64,000 nt of DNA from Candidatus Ichthyocystis hellenicum (GCF_001460935.1 NZ_LN906597.1:1977227-2041226); one strand, 5' to 3'; positions 51,555 to 61,468 are shown, numbered from the stretch's first letter. Notes: generated from the letters alone by a model not told the origin. Numbers and translations are program-made.

Positions 51555-53646
51555 CGCCGCCATAATAGCTAATCCGAACGCACGTATAAATTTTAGAGAA
51601 GTTCCTGATACAGCTAAAATCGGAATTACGGAGTGGTACCCAGGACAAATTAAAGATGTAAAAATAGTACCTGAAGGTACAGGTAGATATCAGTTGGTTT
51701 TAGAGATGAAACCAACACCTATACAAAAACCAGCACCTACACAAAAACCAAATCAGACAGAGGCCCCAATAAGGGAATATCTGATCGATAAATGGAGAAA
51801 ACACCTACCAGAGTGCAATTTGGAAGATCCCGACCCAAGAGATCATGAAAACAAAGGATATACAGATATACTGGCAGGTAGAGTAAAAACTACGACTAGA
51901 TTTTCTATTCCGGAAGGAAAAACGGTAACCTTAAATCTTCAAGAAGGAGCAGATCCTGATACCCAAAAATCATATTCAAGTTTGACTTGTACTGTAAGTA
52001 AGAAAGAAATACTAGTAGAAATAGTTGGAAATCCCACAACATCTACTCCATCTGAATTCATAATCCCATGGACAGTCGGACAAGCAGAAAAAATGAAAGA
52101 AGAAGTAGTAGCCTTGCTTCGCAAAAACCCCCAAGCAGGACCAAACCCTCTATCTTCGATGATTACTTGGAAAGATGTAACCCCCGTGTATGATCTAACT
52201 TGCCGCAGTAACAAAATTGCCTTCGCGGGAATAGGGTGGCTAGCGTCACCTAAAAAACCTATCGAGGATAATACTACGGGATCTGGAGATCCTTATCCCA
52301 AGTTGAAAAATGAACACGTAATCCCTCTGTGTTTATCAAAGGGAGTTAGAGACAAGTATGGTAGCTCCAATGATGATTGGATGGATACTGAGTTGATCTG
52401 GATCCACGAGCCCCAAAGCAATGACAGAGTAGACTCTAGAGATGAGAAATGGCGCGAATTCGGAATCTATTATTTTTTCAGTGAAAAAAGAGGCTTACTA
52501 CTAAAACAAGTAGATGATCAACCTATCCGGCTAAACCAAGTATCGATATCGCGCACTCACCCCAAACAGGTAATCAATGCCATCACAGGCAGATCACAAA
52601 TTGTATCAGGAGAAACTGAATTTAGCCCTCAAGGAGTTGATGGGGGGGCTAATGGCAACTTGTTTATCGCCCTTGATAATATTGCAACCAACACAACCTT
52701 CCTGAATAAAACTTTATCGTTTCATAAAAAAACACCTTTATCAACTGTCTTGGTAACAAACATCCCTGTGCCGTCCAAAAATAACACAGAAATTCGTAGA
52801 ACCCTTATTAGAACACCTGAAGAAACATTTGCTGTTCCAATTGAAGGCAAAAACCATCCCAGTTTTGTTGGAACATTAACCTATAACAGTGGACATATTG
52901 GAGTAATTAAAAGCCATAGAGCTATTCGCTTCAAACGTAATTTGCGGAGCGCTGAAACTCAAACCATAAGATTGTACTTAGTTGACCCTATACCACAAAA
53001 TCAAAAAAATGATGCCTTAGAAGAAGAGCAATTACCTCAATTACAAGAACTATTCAAAGAAGAACAAATTTTGGACGCTAACGTTAACCCATTACTAAAT
53101 ATTCTCACTGTACGCTTGTCACCAGGAATATTAATTGGATTGCAGATGGCTGCAAACTCAAGAGGAGAATGGCAAAGGAATATGCAACTTCTAGGAGTCG
53201 GAGGCGAGATATGGGAAGATTTACAAAAAAATGAAGACCGCGAAGCCTACATAAAGCAGAAATTGGAAAGCTTGTTCTCGAAGTACGGAACGCCGCAACA
53301 ACGATTCTTTCCAGTAACAGCCCCGGTAACAACTGATGCGCCGGAAGGCAGCGTGGCATCGATAATTTGGTACGACACCCTAAATTTTCAAATGTTCACG
53401 GTAAACTGGAATGCAGTAAGAATCCCCTCATCAACAGGAGAAACAACTGTAGAAAAAATACCTCAGGTATACCATATAACTGGCTATAGCCAAAAAGAAC
53501 GGCAAGTACTTCATGTAACTGTATTAGCCAAATACACGCCGGTAGATTATCTGGCTTCGATTCCTATCAATGGCAATAAAGAATGTAGCAACTGGGCTTT
53601 GAAGTTCTCGTCGCTACAAGACATACAAAAAATTAGCCCAGAATGA
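50503..53646 (+). CDS. Toxin 4, C-terminal part (1047 aa), with 3' truncation
   Basis: Homologous coding begins at 50413 (TGKVIAASSVGASAG) without a start; the first ATG is 50503. The protein starts inside the hydrophobic pore-forming region, so no protease domain is attached. It carries YDRGYYDFDT, IPPSLDFPNNQIG, a Pro/Lys-rich QKPAPTQKPNQ linker, the second furin-type site RFKR at 809-812 and most of the C-terminal part, which is nearly identical to toxin 2. It breaks off after SSLQD, where toxin 2 continues with MGDYRFLGKLW, and ends seven residues into toxin-5 leader sequence. Without its own start signals, translation is doubtful. It is a piece of the toxin-4 gene. Confidence 0.65.
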   Translation: MAEAETAYQFNSATIDLVTNLVSIGLGTLGLVFPGFGTIIAGISLAIAALKHAISEYYKQATVGFYKAMKGLCSTDLEFKGIIEVLLSRWIRLRDNIIYFNSNMPIDNIDVSRSMITATKTDNSFQLRAMYSKEYSINSMFPPIKMRKLRFSFDRMLKELPRSIKTIYPRLNVRGAIKHMDKKSLLMKEDDKPTIMVLPQGKPLTYYPSYEKFTLGEGAPSADKVKSLFKYINVVAISFENNFSMNYSVPVHPLYLAASTRGKPKKYLPLQDYPGLFAGGIVAISYDRGYYDFDTKHTTVVTVGQDAPALMIPPSLDFPNNQIGVTGVMKNSWNRDALTRDYILDLKPNATAAIIANPNARINFREVPDTAKIGITEWYPGQIKDVKIVPEGTGRYQLVLEMKPTPIQKPAPTQKPNQTEAPIREYLIDKWRKHLPECNLEDPDPRDHENKGYTDILAGRVKTTTRFSIPEGKTVTLNLQEGADPDTQKSYSSLTCTVSKKEILVEIVGNPTTSTPSEFIIPWTVGQAEKMKEEVVALLRKNPQAGPNPLSSMITWKDVTPVYDLTCRSNKIAFAGIGWLASPKKPIEDNTTGSGDPYPKLKNEHVIPLCLSKGVRDKYGSSNDDWMDTELIWIHEPQSNDRVDSRDEKWREFGIYYFFSEKRGLLLKQVDDQPIRLNQVSISRTHPKQVINAITGRSQIVSGETEFSPQGVDGGANGNLFIALDNIATNTTFLNKTLSFHKKTPLSTVLVTNIPVPSKNNTEIRRTLIRTPEETFAVPIEGKNHPSFVGTLTYNSGHIGVIKSHRAIRFKRNLRSAETQTIRLYLVDPIPQNQKNDALEEEQLPQLQELFKEEQILDANVNPLLNILTVRLSPGILIGLQMAANSRGEWQRNMQLLGVGGEIWEDLQKNEDREAYIKQKLESLFSKYGTPQQRFFPVTAPVTTDAPEGSVASIIWYDTLNFQMFTVNWNAVRIPSSTGETTVEKIPQVYHITGYSQKERQVLHVTVLAKYTPVDYLASIPINGNKECSNWALKFSSLQDIQKISPE

Positions 53647-53713
53647 AAAAGAAGTTAATAATTCAAACGCCATTACTACATTCAGCCCACTTACAACACA
53701 AAACATTGAGATA

Positions 53714-56392
53714 GTGTACAGAAACAGAGAACAGGAACAAAACAGCAAAAGCACTTGGTTCCCATCACTAGTTGCCGAAGCTGTCAATGTATCATATACA
53801 TATATGCAGAAACAAACAGAAAAAAGCATGAGAAAAGAGTTTGATCATTGGATGAACGGATCTCAAGAAGAAAAAACAATAAAAAGAGTAAAACGCAACC
53901 TCGACAGACCAATTGAGTCACCGGCTACTTCAGTAGCAGAACTTACCAGATTTATAAGCGAAGAGATTGAACTAATACCTCAACCAAAATTTGACGCCTA
54001 TATTTCCAGTATTGCTAAAAGCGGATTTTCTTCTGCTGATGCTCAGAAAGGATTTAAAAAGCTTCTGGAAGCAATGGATACTGTTGATAAAATCAATTCT
54101 CTAAGAACCCCTAATTTGTCAAATCAAGGTCATGAATTAAAGATGAGAATAGTTGCAGCTACTCACCTTGACAATCCTGGATATACAAAAGGCTACGGAA
54201 CAACAAAAATATCTTCACTCGAAGAAAACATCGGATTACTAAAAGACCTCGGGGTAAATGATGAAAACCTTAGTTTAATAACTGATGGGGCGAAACTACT
54301 TAATGCACTAATAGTAATAAAAGTATCAAATGAAAGATTGGTCAGTAATCTAGGAGAAAGCCAGTCCCTTGCTAATCAGTATATACTTGATAGCAGCATT
54401 ATAGATTCTCATGTTCGTTGGTCCCAAGAATTGCTGACTAGCCCTGACCTGCACTCTCGTTTTGATGAAGCTGTTTCTTTATGGTTGAGCACATTAAGTG
54501 CGGAAGAACAAGCCACAGTTAGGAATAATCCTAGGCTTCAATATCCAAAAAAATTTAATCAAAAAATTATAACCGACGGTTCCTTTCTCAGCTCAGCTGA
54601 GGATAGCAGCACATCTCATGGATTATCACTATGTATTGCAGATACAGCAAACAAACACGGAGTTGAGCATGCCGCTGAATTAATTTCTAGTATAGATATC
54701 TTCCTTGGGGAAGCAATTGCAACAGGAAACATAGAAGCCCTTACCCAGCTCAGAAGATCTCTTCATCATCTGAGCATATTATCAATATCTATGGGAAGCC
54801 TGGGCTCTCATCAAACTGCCCTCTCATTGGAAAAAGCAGACTACAAAACATACATGGATGCCAAAGAAATATACAATTTAATCTCCCATCCAAGCATAGA
54901 AGAAGGAGAAACTTTCTTTATCGGACTACCAGAACATAAAACTGTCTTAGTAAAAGGATTTACTGTTAGCCATGAATCAATGACACAAACCCCTGCACTA
55001 ACTTTCTTTGACCCCAAAATGGGTATATTTCCCCTTCTACATGAAAGACAAGCCATTCACTTTTTGCAGGGAGCTTTTGACAGTTACGGCAGTACCGATA
55101 TATTAGCCCCAATGCCTTCGGGAACTGGTCGTGCCGTCATGGCCAGATATAATCCAGCTACATCCGACCAAATTATTCCTGCTCTTGGTGGATTTCCCGT
55201 ACGAGATATGTTATCAGATGTCAATAGGCTTGTAAGCGCTGGTAGCATCAGCATGGTGACTCCATTAGGATCTTTAATTACAGCAATAGCAAGAAATGTT
55301 GACCCAACAACTGCTCGTCTCCTCTTAAGAGCTAGGGCTCAACTTTCGCTCCCATCCACATCACATGTACCAGAATCAAAGAGCTCCCTCCCGGATATTA
55401 CTACGAGTAACCGCGATATAGCTGCCATAAGAGCAGCAACTGCCGAAACTTACATTCAGCTTGCTACGGCTATTACACAGGCTGGAATTGCAAGTGATGA
55501 CGCATTGGTAGACATAAGAAGTTTATTTAGATCAGATGCTGAAGAAAACACAAACGTCGATAGTGATGGCAATATAAGCATAAAAATATGGTCTGCCGAT
55601 GAGGCTACTAATACGGTAAACGCCCCCTTAGGAACAGAAACCCGCCGCGCTCAATTGGAGGCCTTTTTTAAGGCAAATGCCGAAAGGGCCGTTGCAATAG
55701 TTAAAATCAGAGTTGAACTAGTTCATCGGCTCTATAATCTCATAAATCTCATGTACCCCCCAACAATAGTTGACACAGTCATGTCAAAATTATCTGGGTT
55801 CATTGTTGATATCATAAATATTGTCAGCTTATGTGAAATGCAATCATCATTAGAGCAGCTATCCGCGCTACCATCAGATCAACAAGCTCTATTTATAATC
55901 AATTACTCCCACTCCGTGTTTAACATGGTCTCTGCGACAGCCCAATGGAGTGCCTTCCTTACAGAACAGGTATCAATGCTAGCCGCGTCATCCGTTGAAG
56001 TTGCGACCAAGGTAGCTGAGAGTACCGGAAGTGTAATAGCTGCAGCATCTATTGGTTCGTCAGTAGGATCTATGATTGTAGGAGGAATAAATGCAGGCTT
56101 TGCAATCAAAAGCATGACTGAAGCCAAAACAACATATCAATTTGGCAAAGCAACAGCAGACTTAGCTTCCGGATTGACTTCTATCGGACTCGGAACAATT
56201 GGATTAGCATTCCCTGGGTTCGGAGCAATAATTGCAGCAATCAGCCTCACAATAATAGCACTCAAATATGCATTAACAAAATATTTTCAACAAGCTACTG
56301 TTGGTTTTTACAAGGCCACAGCAGGATTTTGCAAAACTGATATGGAAATTAAAGCCATCATTGAGCTATTACTTAGCAGATGGACTAACTAA
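53714..56392 (+). CDS. Toxin 5: truncated at both ends relative to toxin 1
   Basis: This 892-residue frame starts at GTG 53714; toxin-1-like coding sequence begins earlier, at about 53625, with no start. Residues align with toxin 1: furin-type RVKR at 58-61; C58-like region with STSHGLSL, Ser at the Cys position (about residue 301) as in toxin 1; His in EHKTVLVKG and Asp in FFDPKMGIF kept. The hydrophobic pore-forming region matches toxin 3 almost exactly over the last 350 bases. It ends after LLLSRWTN, so the downstream region, the second furin-type site and the C-terminal part are missing. Either a degenerate copy or a sequence donor for recombination. Confidence 0.7.
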   Translation: MYRNREQEQNSKSTWFPSLVAEAVNVSYTYMQKQTEKSMRKEFDHWMNGSQEEKTIKRVKRNLDRPIESPATSVAELTRFISEEIELIPQPKFDAYISSIAKSGFSSADAQKGFKKLLEAMDTVDKINSLRTPNLSNQGHELKMRIVAATHLDNPGYTKGYGTTKISSLEENIGLLKDLGVNDENLSLITDGAKLLNALIVIKVSNERLVSNLGESQSLANQYILDSSIIDSHVRWSQELLTSPDLHSRFDEAVSLWLSTLSAEEQATVRNNPRLQYPKKFNQKIITDGSFLSSAEDSSTSHGLSLCIADTANKHGVEHAAELISSIDIFLGEAIATGNIEALTQLRRSLHHLSILSISMGSLGSHQTALSLEKADYKTYMDAKEIYNLISHPSIEEGETFFIGLPEHKTVLVKGFTVSHESMTQTPALTFFDPKMGIFPLLHERQAIHFLQGAFDSYGSTDILAPMPSGTGRAVMARYNPATSDQIIPALGGFPVRDMLSDVNRLVSAGSISMVTPLGSLITAIARNVDPTTARLLLRARAQLSLPSTSHVPESKSSLPDITTSNRDIAAIRAATAETYIQLATAITQAGIASDDALVDIRSLFRSDAEENTNVDSDGNISIKIWSADEATNTVNAPLGTETRRAQLEAFFKANAERAVAIVKIRVELVHRLYNLINLMYPPTIVDTVMSKLSGFIVDIINIVSLCEMQSSLEQLSALPSDQQALFIINYSHSVFNMVSATAQWSAFLTEQVSMLAASSVEVATKVAESTGSVIAAASIGSSVGSMIVGGINAGFAIKSMTEAKTTYQFGKATADLASGLTSIGLGTIGLAFPGFGAIIAAISLTIIALKYALTKYFQQATVGFYKATAGFCKTDMEIKAIIELLLSRWTN

Positions 56393-56781
56393 ACCTAAAG
56401 AAAGGAAACATGATTTATTTGTATATTTATGATTATTAAGATATGCATTAATTCTAATTAATTAATAATATCTTGATATTTCATTGACACACATGTATCA
56501 AAACGTGCGTTGTTTGTTTACCGCAAATAGTAATGTCTCACATTAATGCATGGCACTTTTTTGTTATTTTCGTAAATTAGATCAGAGTTTCAATATCATA
56601 ATCATAATTACCAAAAAACTTTTACACTTTTCACTTTTAAATATCATATAATAATCGTAAAAATAGCAAGAATCTCCACAAAAAATAAATAAATAATTAT
56701 GGATCTTGTGACTTAAAAAATGTAACATCGCAACGTACTTTATAAAGTACTTAGAGTAGGTTATTGATTAGGATTAGTGAT
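56393..56781. other. Intergenic region before the plus-strand surface array
   Basis: AT-rich, about 390 bases. It contains a perfect palindrome at 56735-56750 (listed separately) and the family's TTAGGATTAG ribosome binding site just before the next start. No gene is visible. Confidence 0.5.
56735..56750 (+). promoter_or_regulatory. Perfect 16-base palindrome upstream of the plus-array
   Basis: GTACTTTATAAAGTAC is a perfect inverted repeat 31 bases before the ATG at 56782. It has the form of an operator for a dimeric regulator, or could be a small RNA hairpin. The genes at 59828 and 61469 also have perfect dyads 30-70 bases upstream, but with different sequences. Confidence 0.4.
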
Positions 56782-57876
56782 ATGATGGTTAACGGAATTG
56801 AAGAATCTGTATGTGTGTGTGAGTATCATCTATACCATGACAATGGAACTTTTGCGGAAGAGTATACAGGTGAGGATGGCATTGATGTTCATGTAAATAA
56901 TAAGGATCTAGAAAATGTTCAATCACGGAGAAGACCTCTATCATTTCGGATAAAACCCAATAATCTTTTGTCTCCTTTGGTTTTTCTTGGAACATTGAAA
57001 TGCACTACTGGTAATATTATATCCCTAGCTTGGGAAGAGTTGACAAAAAATCTCTGCGGAATATTGTATGTTAGAGACCGTTTTGATGCAGCTATATCAG
57101 CGGGAAAAGATGTACCTCATATAGATATCGAAAGTATACTACGTCGTATTCTTAATAATACGGGCATTCGTGCCAACCTTAGTAGTAGGGAAATAATTAC
57201 TATACCAGACATAACTGATAGTGAAAATTATGATTATACTGATTTTTTTCACATAAGTGACTATCTTGGCAGTGTGTTTCGTGGAGTAACCTTTAATCAA
57301 ACCGGAACCATGTTGAGCAATTCAAGCAAAGATTTAATTAAAAAGTTAATGGACGATCATGAATATACATACAATATTGGATATCCACAAGAACTTCCAC
57401 ATCCTAATGATCTTGTTAAGTATAAATTTAGTAATTATGCCATTGAATCAAACACAAGTAGGAAGGCAATTAATAATATAGTTCTTGATTGTGTTAAAAC
57501 GGGCATGCTGCGTTACTGGAAATATTGTACAAATATTGGCAAATACATGCCTTTAGGCAAATACTCAGAAGGTGCAAAGAATCGTACTATAGAAAAAATT
57601 ATGGAACCAAAATTTGATCTTGTTATAACGAAAACAGATAGCGAACTAACTGTACTGTTGTTAGTGCTAACTTTTATCGGAGTTTTGGTATTTGTATTGT
57701 ACGCCGTAAATAATTTGTTAAAGAGAAACCGTTCTAAAATAAAGAACCGTGCTTTAGGCAAAAAAAACGATGGCTGCGATATATCAATAGAGATCCGATC
57801 AAATGCCCTTTGTTTGAGCTCATCAAGTGACTTACGTTATCGCCATTTAAGTGAATTTAAAGTTGAAGATGTATGA
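56782..57876 (+). CDS. Single-span surface-type protein, plus-array copy 1
   Basis: I start at ATG 56782, nine bases after TTAGGATTAG, the context shared by the paralogues at 58506 and 59828; a TTG at 56764 lies upstream of that site. This gives 364 residues. Residues 1-61 are hydrophilic, and 63-77 (LSPLVFLGTLKCTTG) form a short hydrophobic segment. The ectodomain has W-x2-L-x3-LCG-x-LY, several N-x-S/T sites and the signature YCTNIGKYMP. A span lies at about 287-309. The 55-residue cytosolic tail is basic then Ser-rich and ends YRHLSEFKVEDV. Tandem family of five. Same plan as the minus-strand array. Confidence 0.8.
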   Translation: MMVNGIEESVCVCEYHLYHDNGTFAEEYTGEDGIDVHVNNKDLENVQSRRRPLSFRIKPNNLLSPLVFLGTLKCTTGNIISLAWEELTKNLCGILYVRDRFDAAISAGKDVPHIDIESILRRILNNTGIRANLSSREIITIPDITDSENYDYTDFFHISDYLGSVFRGVTFNQTGTMLSNSSKDLIKKLMDDHEYTYNIGYPQELPHPNDLVKYKFSNYAIESNTSRKAINNIVLDCVKTGMLRYWKYCTNIGKYMPLGKYSEGAKNRTIEKIMEPKFDLVITKTDSELTVLLLVLTFIGVLVFVLYAVNNLLKRNRSKIKNRALGKKNDGCDISIEIRSNALCLSSSSDLRYRHLSEFKVEDV

Positions 57877-58505
57877 CAATAAATTAACCATTACAAAATT
57901 ATTAGTAGCTACTATTGCAATGATAAATCAGTGTTTCTTTCATCAGCGACGTGATTATATGAGCACGGCGGCGAAGCAGTCTACCATGAGGTGTATTAAG
58001 CATTTATTTCATCAATCAGGCATCTAATTTAAAAAAAACCAACGCTTAGGCTTTAGTTAAAAACGAGTTGAATTTATCGGTATTGCTCTTTCTAATTTTA
58101 GTTGATAATCATTGGATATCTGGCGTGGAAATTTAATTTGTTTTATTTTTCAGATCAAATTGTGATCTTCCTTATATTGCGTTATATGGACATAAGGCAA
58201 CATACATCTAAATAATGGCAGCTTATACCATAAACCATTTGCCGCTGAAAACACACCGATATAAAGCAAGCAGGTCTTATAGTTATACATTACCTCGTGA
58301 GTTTATAAATTAAATTTTTCATTTCGTTATTCATAATTTATATCTATCTAAAAAATATTAGATAGATATAAATATTATGTTCATTAAATACCTAATGATT
58401 CACAAAAAATAAAAACAATAATCAATAATAATAGACATTGCGATTTCAAAATTGTAGGCTAATATCATGTAAATTATTGGTTTCATCAACGTTAGGATTA
58501 GCATA
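57877..58505. other. Intergenic region, 630 bases
   Basis: No gene or remnant recognised. It contains the 16-bp inverted repeat at 58336-58373. Confidence 0.45.
58336..58373 (+). promoter_or_regulatory. Perfect 16-bp inverted repeat
   Basis: Arms 58336-58351 and 58358-58373 (core TATCTATCTAA and TTAGATAGATA) pair perfectly around a 6-base loop, 133 bases before the next start. No T-run follows. It could terminate transcription of the upstream gene, form a leader hairpin or be an operator. Confidence 0.45.
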
Positions 58506-59558
58506 ATGGTTATTTCAGGTACCAATGGCTCATGTTCAGTAGGAGATATAGGTAAGAACTCAATCAAAAATAAAGATGATGTTTATGCCAATCCAGATTT
58601 AACAGCTAGAGAATCGCAATGTACGTCCTTATCATCGGTGGGTAAATTAAAAAAATTCATGTCTCCTCTGGTATTTCTTGGAACATTAGAGTGCGTTGAT
58701 GGTATGTGTATGCTACCAACAAAGTTAGATGAATTGAACTTAAGAGTTATATCAATAGGATGGGCAGAATTAAAGTCTAATATTTGTGGACTATTATATC
58801 TTAAAAGGTGTTTTGATAATGCCATTTCAATGGGTAAAGATTTGCCCATGATCGACATTGACAGTTTACTACGTCGTGTTTTGAATGACTCTGAAATTAC
58901 GGCCGATCCCACTAAAAAAGGAATGTTTACTATAGAAGAGTCCACTCAGATTTTGCATATGAGTGATTATATTGGAGACATATTTTTTTCTCTTTCTTTT
59001 AATAAAAATGTAGATGTACTAAATAAGTCACATAGCAATTTCATTGAGAACTTGATAAAAGATCATGAACATACAGATAGCAACGTTATGCACAACATCA
59101 ATCATATGTCAATAGCTAGGAACTTAAAAGATATTGTTAATTATCCATTTAGTAGTTATGCAAATAATTCTGGTGTAGATCGAGGTGCACTTAAAAATAT
59201 CATTTATGGCCGCATAGAAGATGGTATGTTACGCCATAGCGATTACTGTCCAACAATTAGTAAGTATATGCCTTCTGATGCAAGCGCAATTGCTTCGGAA
59301 AGTATTGTTATAGCAAGAATGCCAGAATCTAATATTGATACAACATCCTGCACTGAACTGACGGCAGTAGTATTGGCGCTAACCATTGTAGGAATTTTGC
59401 TATTTACTTTCTATGCAACATCTAGATCAATAAGGCGTAGAAATTACGCTTTTGGCCCCAAAAATAGCGCAAGTGTATCGAGAAATAACGTCGACTATTG
59501 CTCTCTAAACGGAAAACATTATCTTCATTTAAGTGAATTTCTGGTGGAAAATGTATAA
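58506..59558 (+). CDS. Single-span surface-type protein, plus-array copy 2
   Basis: This 350-residue protein starts at ATG 58506 behind TTAGGATTAGCATA. The hydrophobic segment lies at about 52-66 (MSPLVFLGTLECVDG). The ectodomain carries the W-x2-L-x3-ICGLLY motif, IDIDSLLRRVLN, and the signature YCPTISKYMP. The span is at about 283-305 and the tail ends YLHLSEFLVENV. Cysteines around the hydrophobic segment (LEC, GMC) are more numerous than in copy 1. Function unknown; exposure on the cell or vacuole surface is inferred from the plan. Confidence 0.8.
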   Translation: MVISGTNGSCSVGDIGKNSIKNKDDVYANPDLTARESQCTSLSSVGKLKKFMSPLVFLGTLECVDGMCMLPTKLDELNLRVISIGWAELKSNICGLLYLKRCFDNAISMGKDLPMIDIDSLLRRVLNDSEITADPTKKGMFTIEESTQILHMSDYIGDIFFSLSFNKNVDVLNKSHSNFIENLIKDHEHTDSNVMHNINHMSIARNLKDIVNYPFSSYANNSGVDRGALKNIIYGRIEDGMLRHSDYCPTISKYMPSDASAIASESIVIARMPESNIDTTSCTELTAVVLALTIVGILLFTFYATSRSIRRRNYAFGPKNSASVSRNNVDYCSLNGKHYLHLSEFLVENV

Positions 59559-59827
59559 ATAAGTTACTTGTTATACTGATAAATTACTATAACTGATCAA
59601 TAACTATGATGAAGGAATAAAACCATCGTGATAGCTTTCTATAGACAACTGTGTGGGCTAAAAAATATGATATCTGGGTTACGAAAGTTATCTGCTCATA
59701 TAAATTATATAATAGTTTATCATAACATTATAAAAACGAATAAATAATAACAGATGCTATGACATATTAGGATGTACAATATTTCTATATTGTACATCTT
59801 CGCCAATTAATTTTAGGATTAGTAGAT
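59559..59827. other. Short intergenic leader
   Basis: 270 bases; holds the hairpin at 59769-59800 and the TTAGGATTAG ribosome binding site. Confidence 0.45.
59769..59800 (+). promoter_or_regulatory. Perfect hairpin in the leader of plus-array copy 3
   Basis: Arms GATGTACAATAT and ATATTGTACATC enclose a 4-base TTCT loop. One A-T and one G-T pair extend the stem to 14. It ends 27 bases before the ATG at 59828, close to the ribosome binding site, so it could affect translation or bind a regulator. Confidence 0.5.
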
Positions 59828-60874
59828 ATGATTGTTTCCGGAACCAATTACTCTAATTTAGAAAGAAATTGCTCTTTGAAACTACGAAGTGAGGTTTTGG
59901 CAGAGTATTCAAGTAAAAATGAAAACGATTTTCATACTAACCACAACTTAAAAAGTATAAGGCCTAATAGAAAGTCTTATAGTCAACTCTCAAAAAAATA
60001 TATCGCAACCACTTTGGCATTTCTTGGGACATTAAAATGCGCCAATGCTATAGAAAGAGTGTCAATAGGGTGGAAAGACTTTAGATCAGATCTTTGTAGC
60101 CTAATATACGTTAAAGGATGTTTTGACGCGGCTATCTTAAGAGGTGAAAATTTGCCTAATATAGACATTTCCAGCATACTGCGACACGCCTTGAATAAAG
60201 TAGGAATTTCTTACAGCCCTAGCAGTAACATGTTATCTTCGCTACATAGTATAGGTAGCAAGGAAGAAATTGACCTATTTGACATAATAGGAGATTACAC
60301 TGCTTCGGTATTTCTTGGCATCACTTTTAATAAAACAAATTCCATATCAAACATAACGACAGAAAGTTTTGTTGAAAGCTTAATAAGAGATCACGACAAT
60401 CTGGTAGATAACGAAGCACCATTAAACCCAGCAGGTATTCATGATGTTATAGGCTACCCGTTTAGCAAGTATGCCATTGTATCTAACGTAAGCAGGAAGG
60501 CAATCATCAAAACCATTTTCAGCCGTAGAAGACCAGAATCGCTAGACTACTCAAAATACTGTCCTACCATCAGTAAATATATACCTTTCGACAAGCATTC
60601 AGCAAGTATAACTGACCTTTTTTTCATGCCTGAATCTAATATCGATCCCATACCAGAGAAGGGAATGATTGTTGTAGCTTTAGTATTAGCTGCTGTGGGA
60701 GTTTTATTGTTTACTTTCTATGCAATTCATAATTTAGTAAAACGCAAGAGTTATATTTTTGATAGAAGAAATTTTACTGATAGTAACTTAAGAAGGAAAA
60801 CATCTAGGACCATTTGTATGGATCCATTGAATGGTAATACACGTCACCGACATTTAAGTAAATTTGAAGAATAA
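59828..60874 (+). CDS. Single-span surface-type protein, plus-array copy 3
   Basis: This 348-residue protein starts at ATG 59828 behind TTAGGATTAGTAG. The hydrophobic segment lies at about 59-73 (IATTLAFLGTLKCAN), where the usual SPLVFLG is replaced. The ectodomain has the IDISSILRHALNKVGI stretch and the signature YCPTISKYIP. The span is at about 279-300, with a basic tail ending RHLSKFEE. It shares the start MIVSGTN with copy 2 (MVISGTN). Unknown function. Confidence 0.8.
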   Translation: MIVSGTNYSNLERNCSLKLRSEVLAEYSSKNENDFHTNHNLKSIRPNRKSYSQLSKKYIATTLAFLGTLKCANAIERVSIGWKDFRSDLCSLIYVKGCFDAAILRGENLPNIDISSILRHALNKVGISYSPSSNMLSSLHSIGSKEEIDLFDIIGDYTASVFLGITFNKTNSISNITTESFVESLIRDHDNLVDNEAPLNPAGIHDVIGYPFSKYAIVSNVSRKAIIKTIFSRRRPESLDYSKYCPTISKYIPFDKHSASITDLFFMPESNIDPIPEKGMIVVALVLAAVGVLLFTFYAIHNLVKRKSYIFDRRNFTDSNLRRKTSRTICMDPLNGNTRHRHLSKFEE

Positions 60875-61468
60875 ATATGAACCCTTTGAGTTTAGTGTAT
60901 TTTTTAAAATAATACTATGATGAGTACTAATAATTTATCTACTTCACTGCTATGCTATGGGAATGTTGGTTAATATTTTAAAGTCGTATTGCCGAAAGGT
61001 TTATTTTCTTATCAACCTAAATCATAATTCATTGAAATTAACCGCAAGGCAATAATTTATGTGCACCAAATGTATAATTTCAGATATCCATGCATTGAGT
61101 ACATGGTTGTCAATAAAATATATTTCAAAACAATCTAAGATGAATTAAATAGAGGCAGGTTTATTTGTATAAGTTATTATTGTATCCACTAGATTTCCAA
61201 TATGGCATTTCATAAATTTATTATTTAATCATATATTAAATATCAACAATTTACCCGACGCATAGTTGCTCAATAACGCTTAACTTATATACGCCAAATA
61301 TTATTAATTTAATCTTTGCTTAGCAAATTAGTTCTCAAAAATAATAGACATAATATAATAAGAAAATGGTAAATATCAATTACGGATGTTATTCTAGAAT
61401 AAAAGTGAGTAAATTTAAAAAAATGTTTGGGCATCTTGCGTTAACTTTACCAACCTTAGGGTGATAAT
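60875..61468. other. Intergenic region, 590 bases
   Basis: No gene is visible. It contains a perfect 14-base palindrome at 61389-61402 (TTATTCTAGAATAA), 67 bases before the next start. Confidence 0.45.
61389..61402 (+). promoter_or_regulatory. 14-base palindrome upstream of plus-array copy 4
   Basis: TTATTCTAGAATAA is perfectly self-complementary. Its place in the leader parallels the dyads before copies 1 and 3, though sequences differ. In AT-rich DNA short palindromes arise by chance, hence low confidence. Confidence 0.3.
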
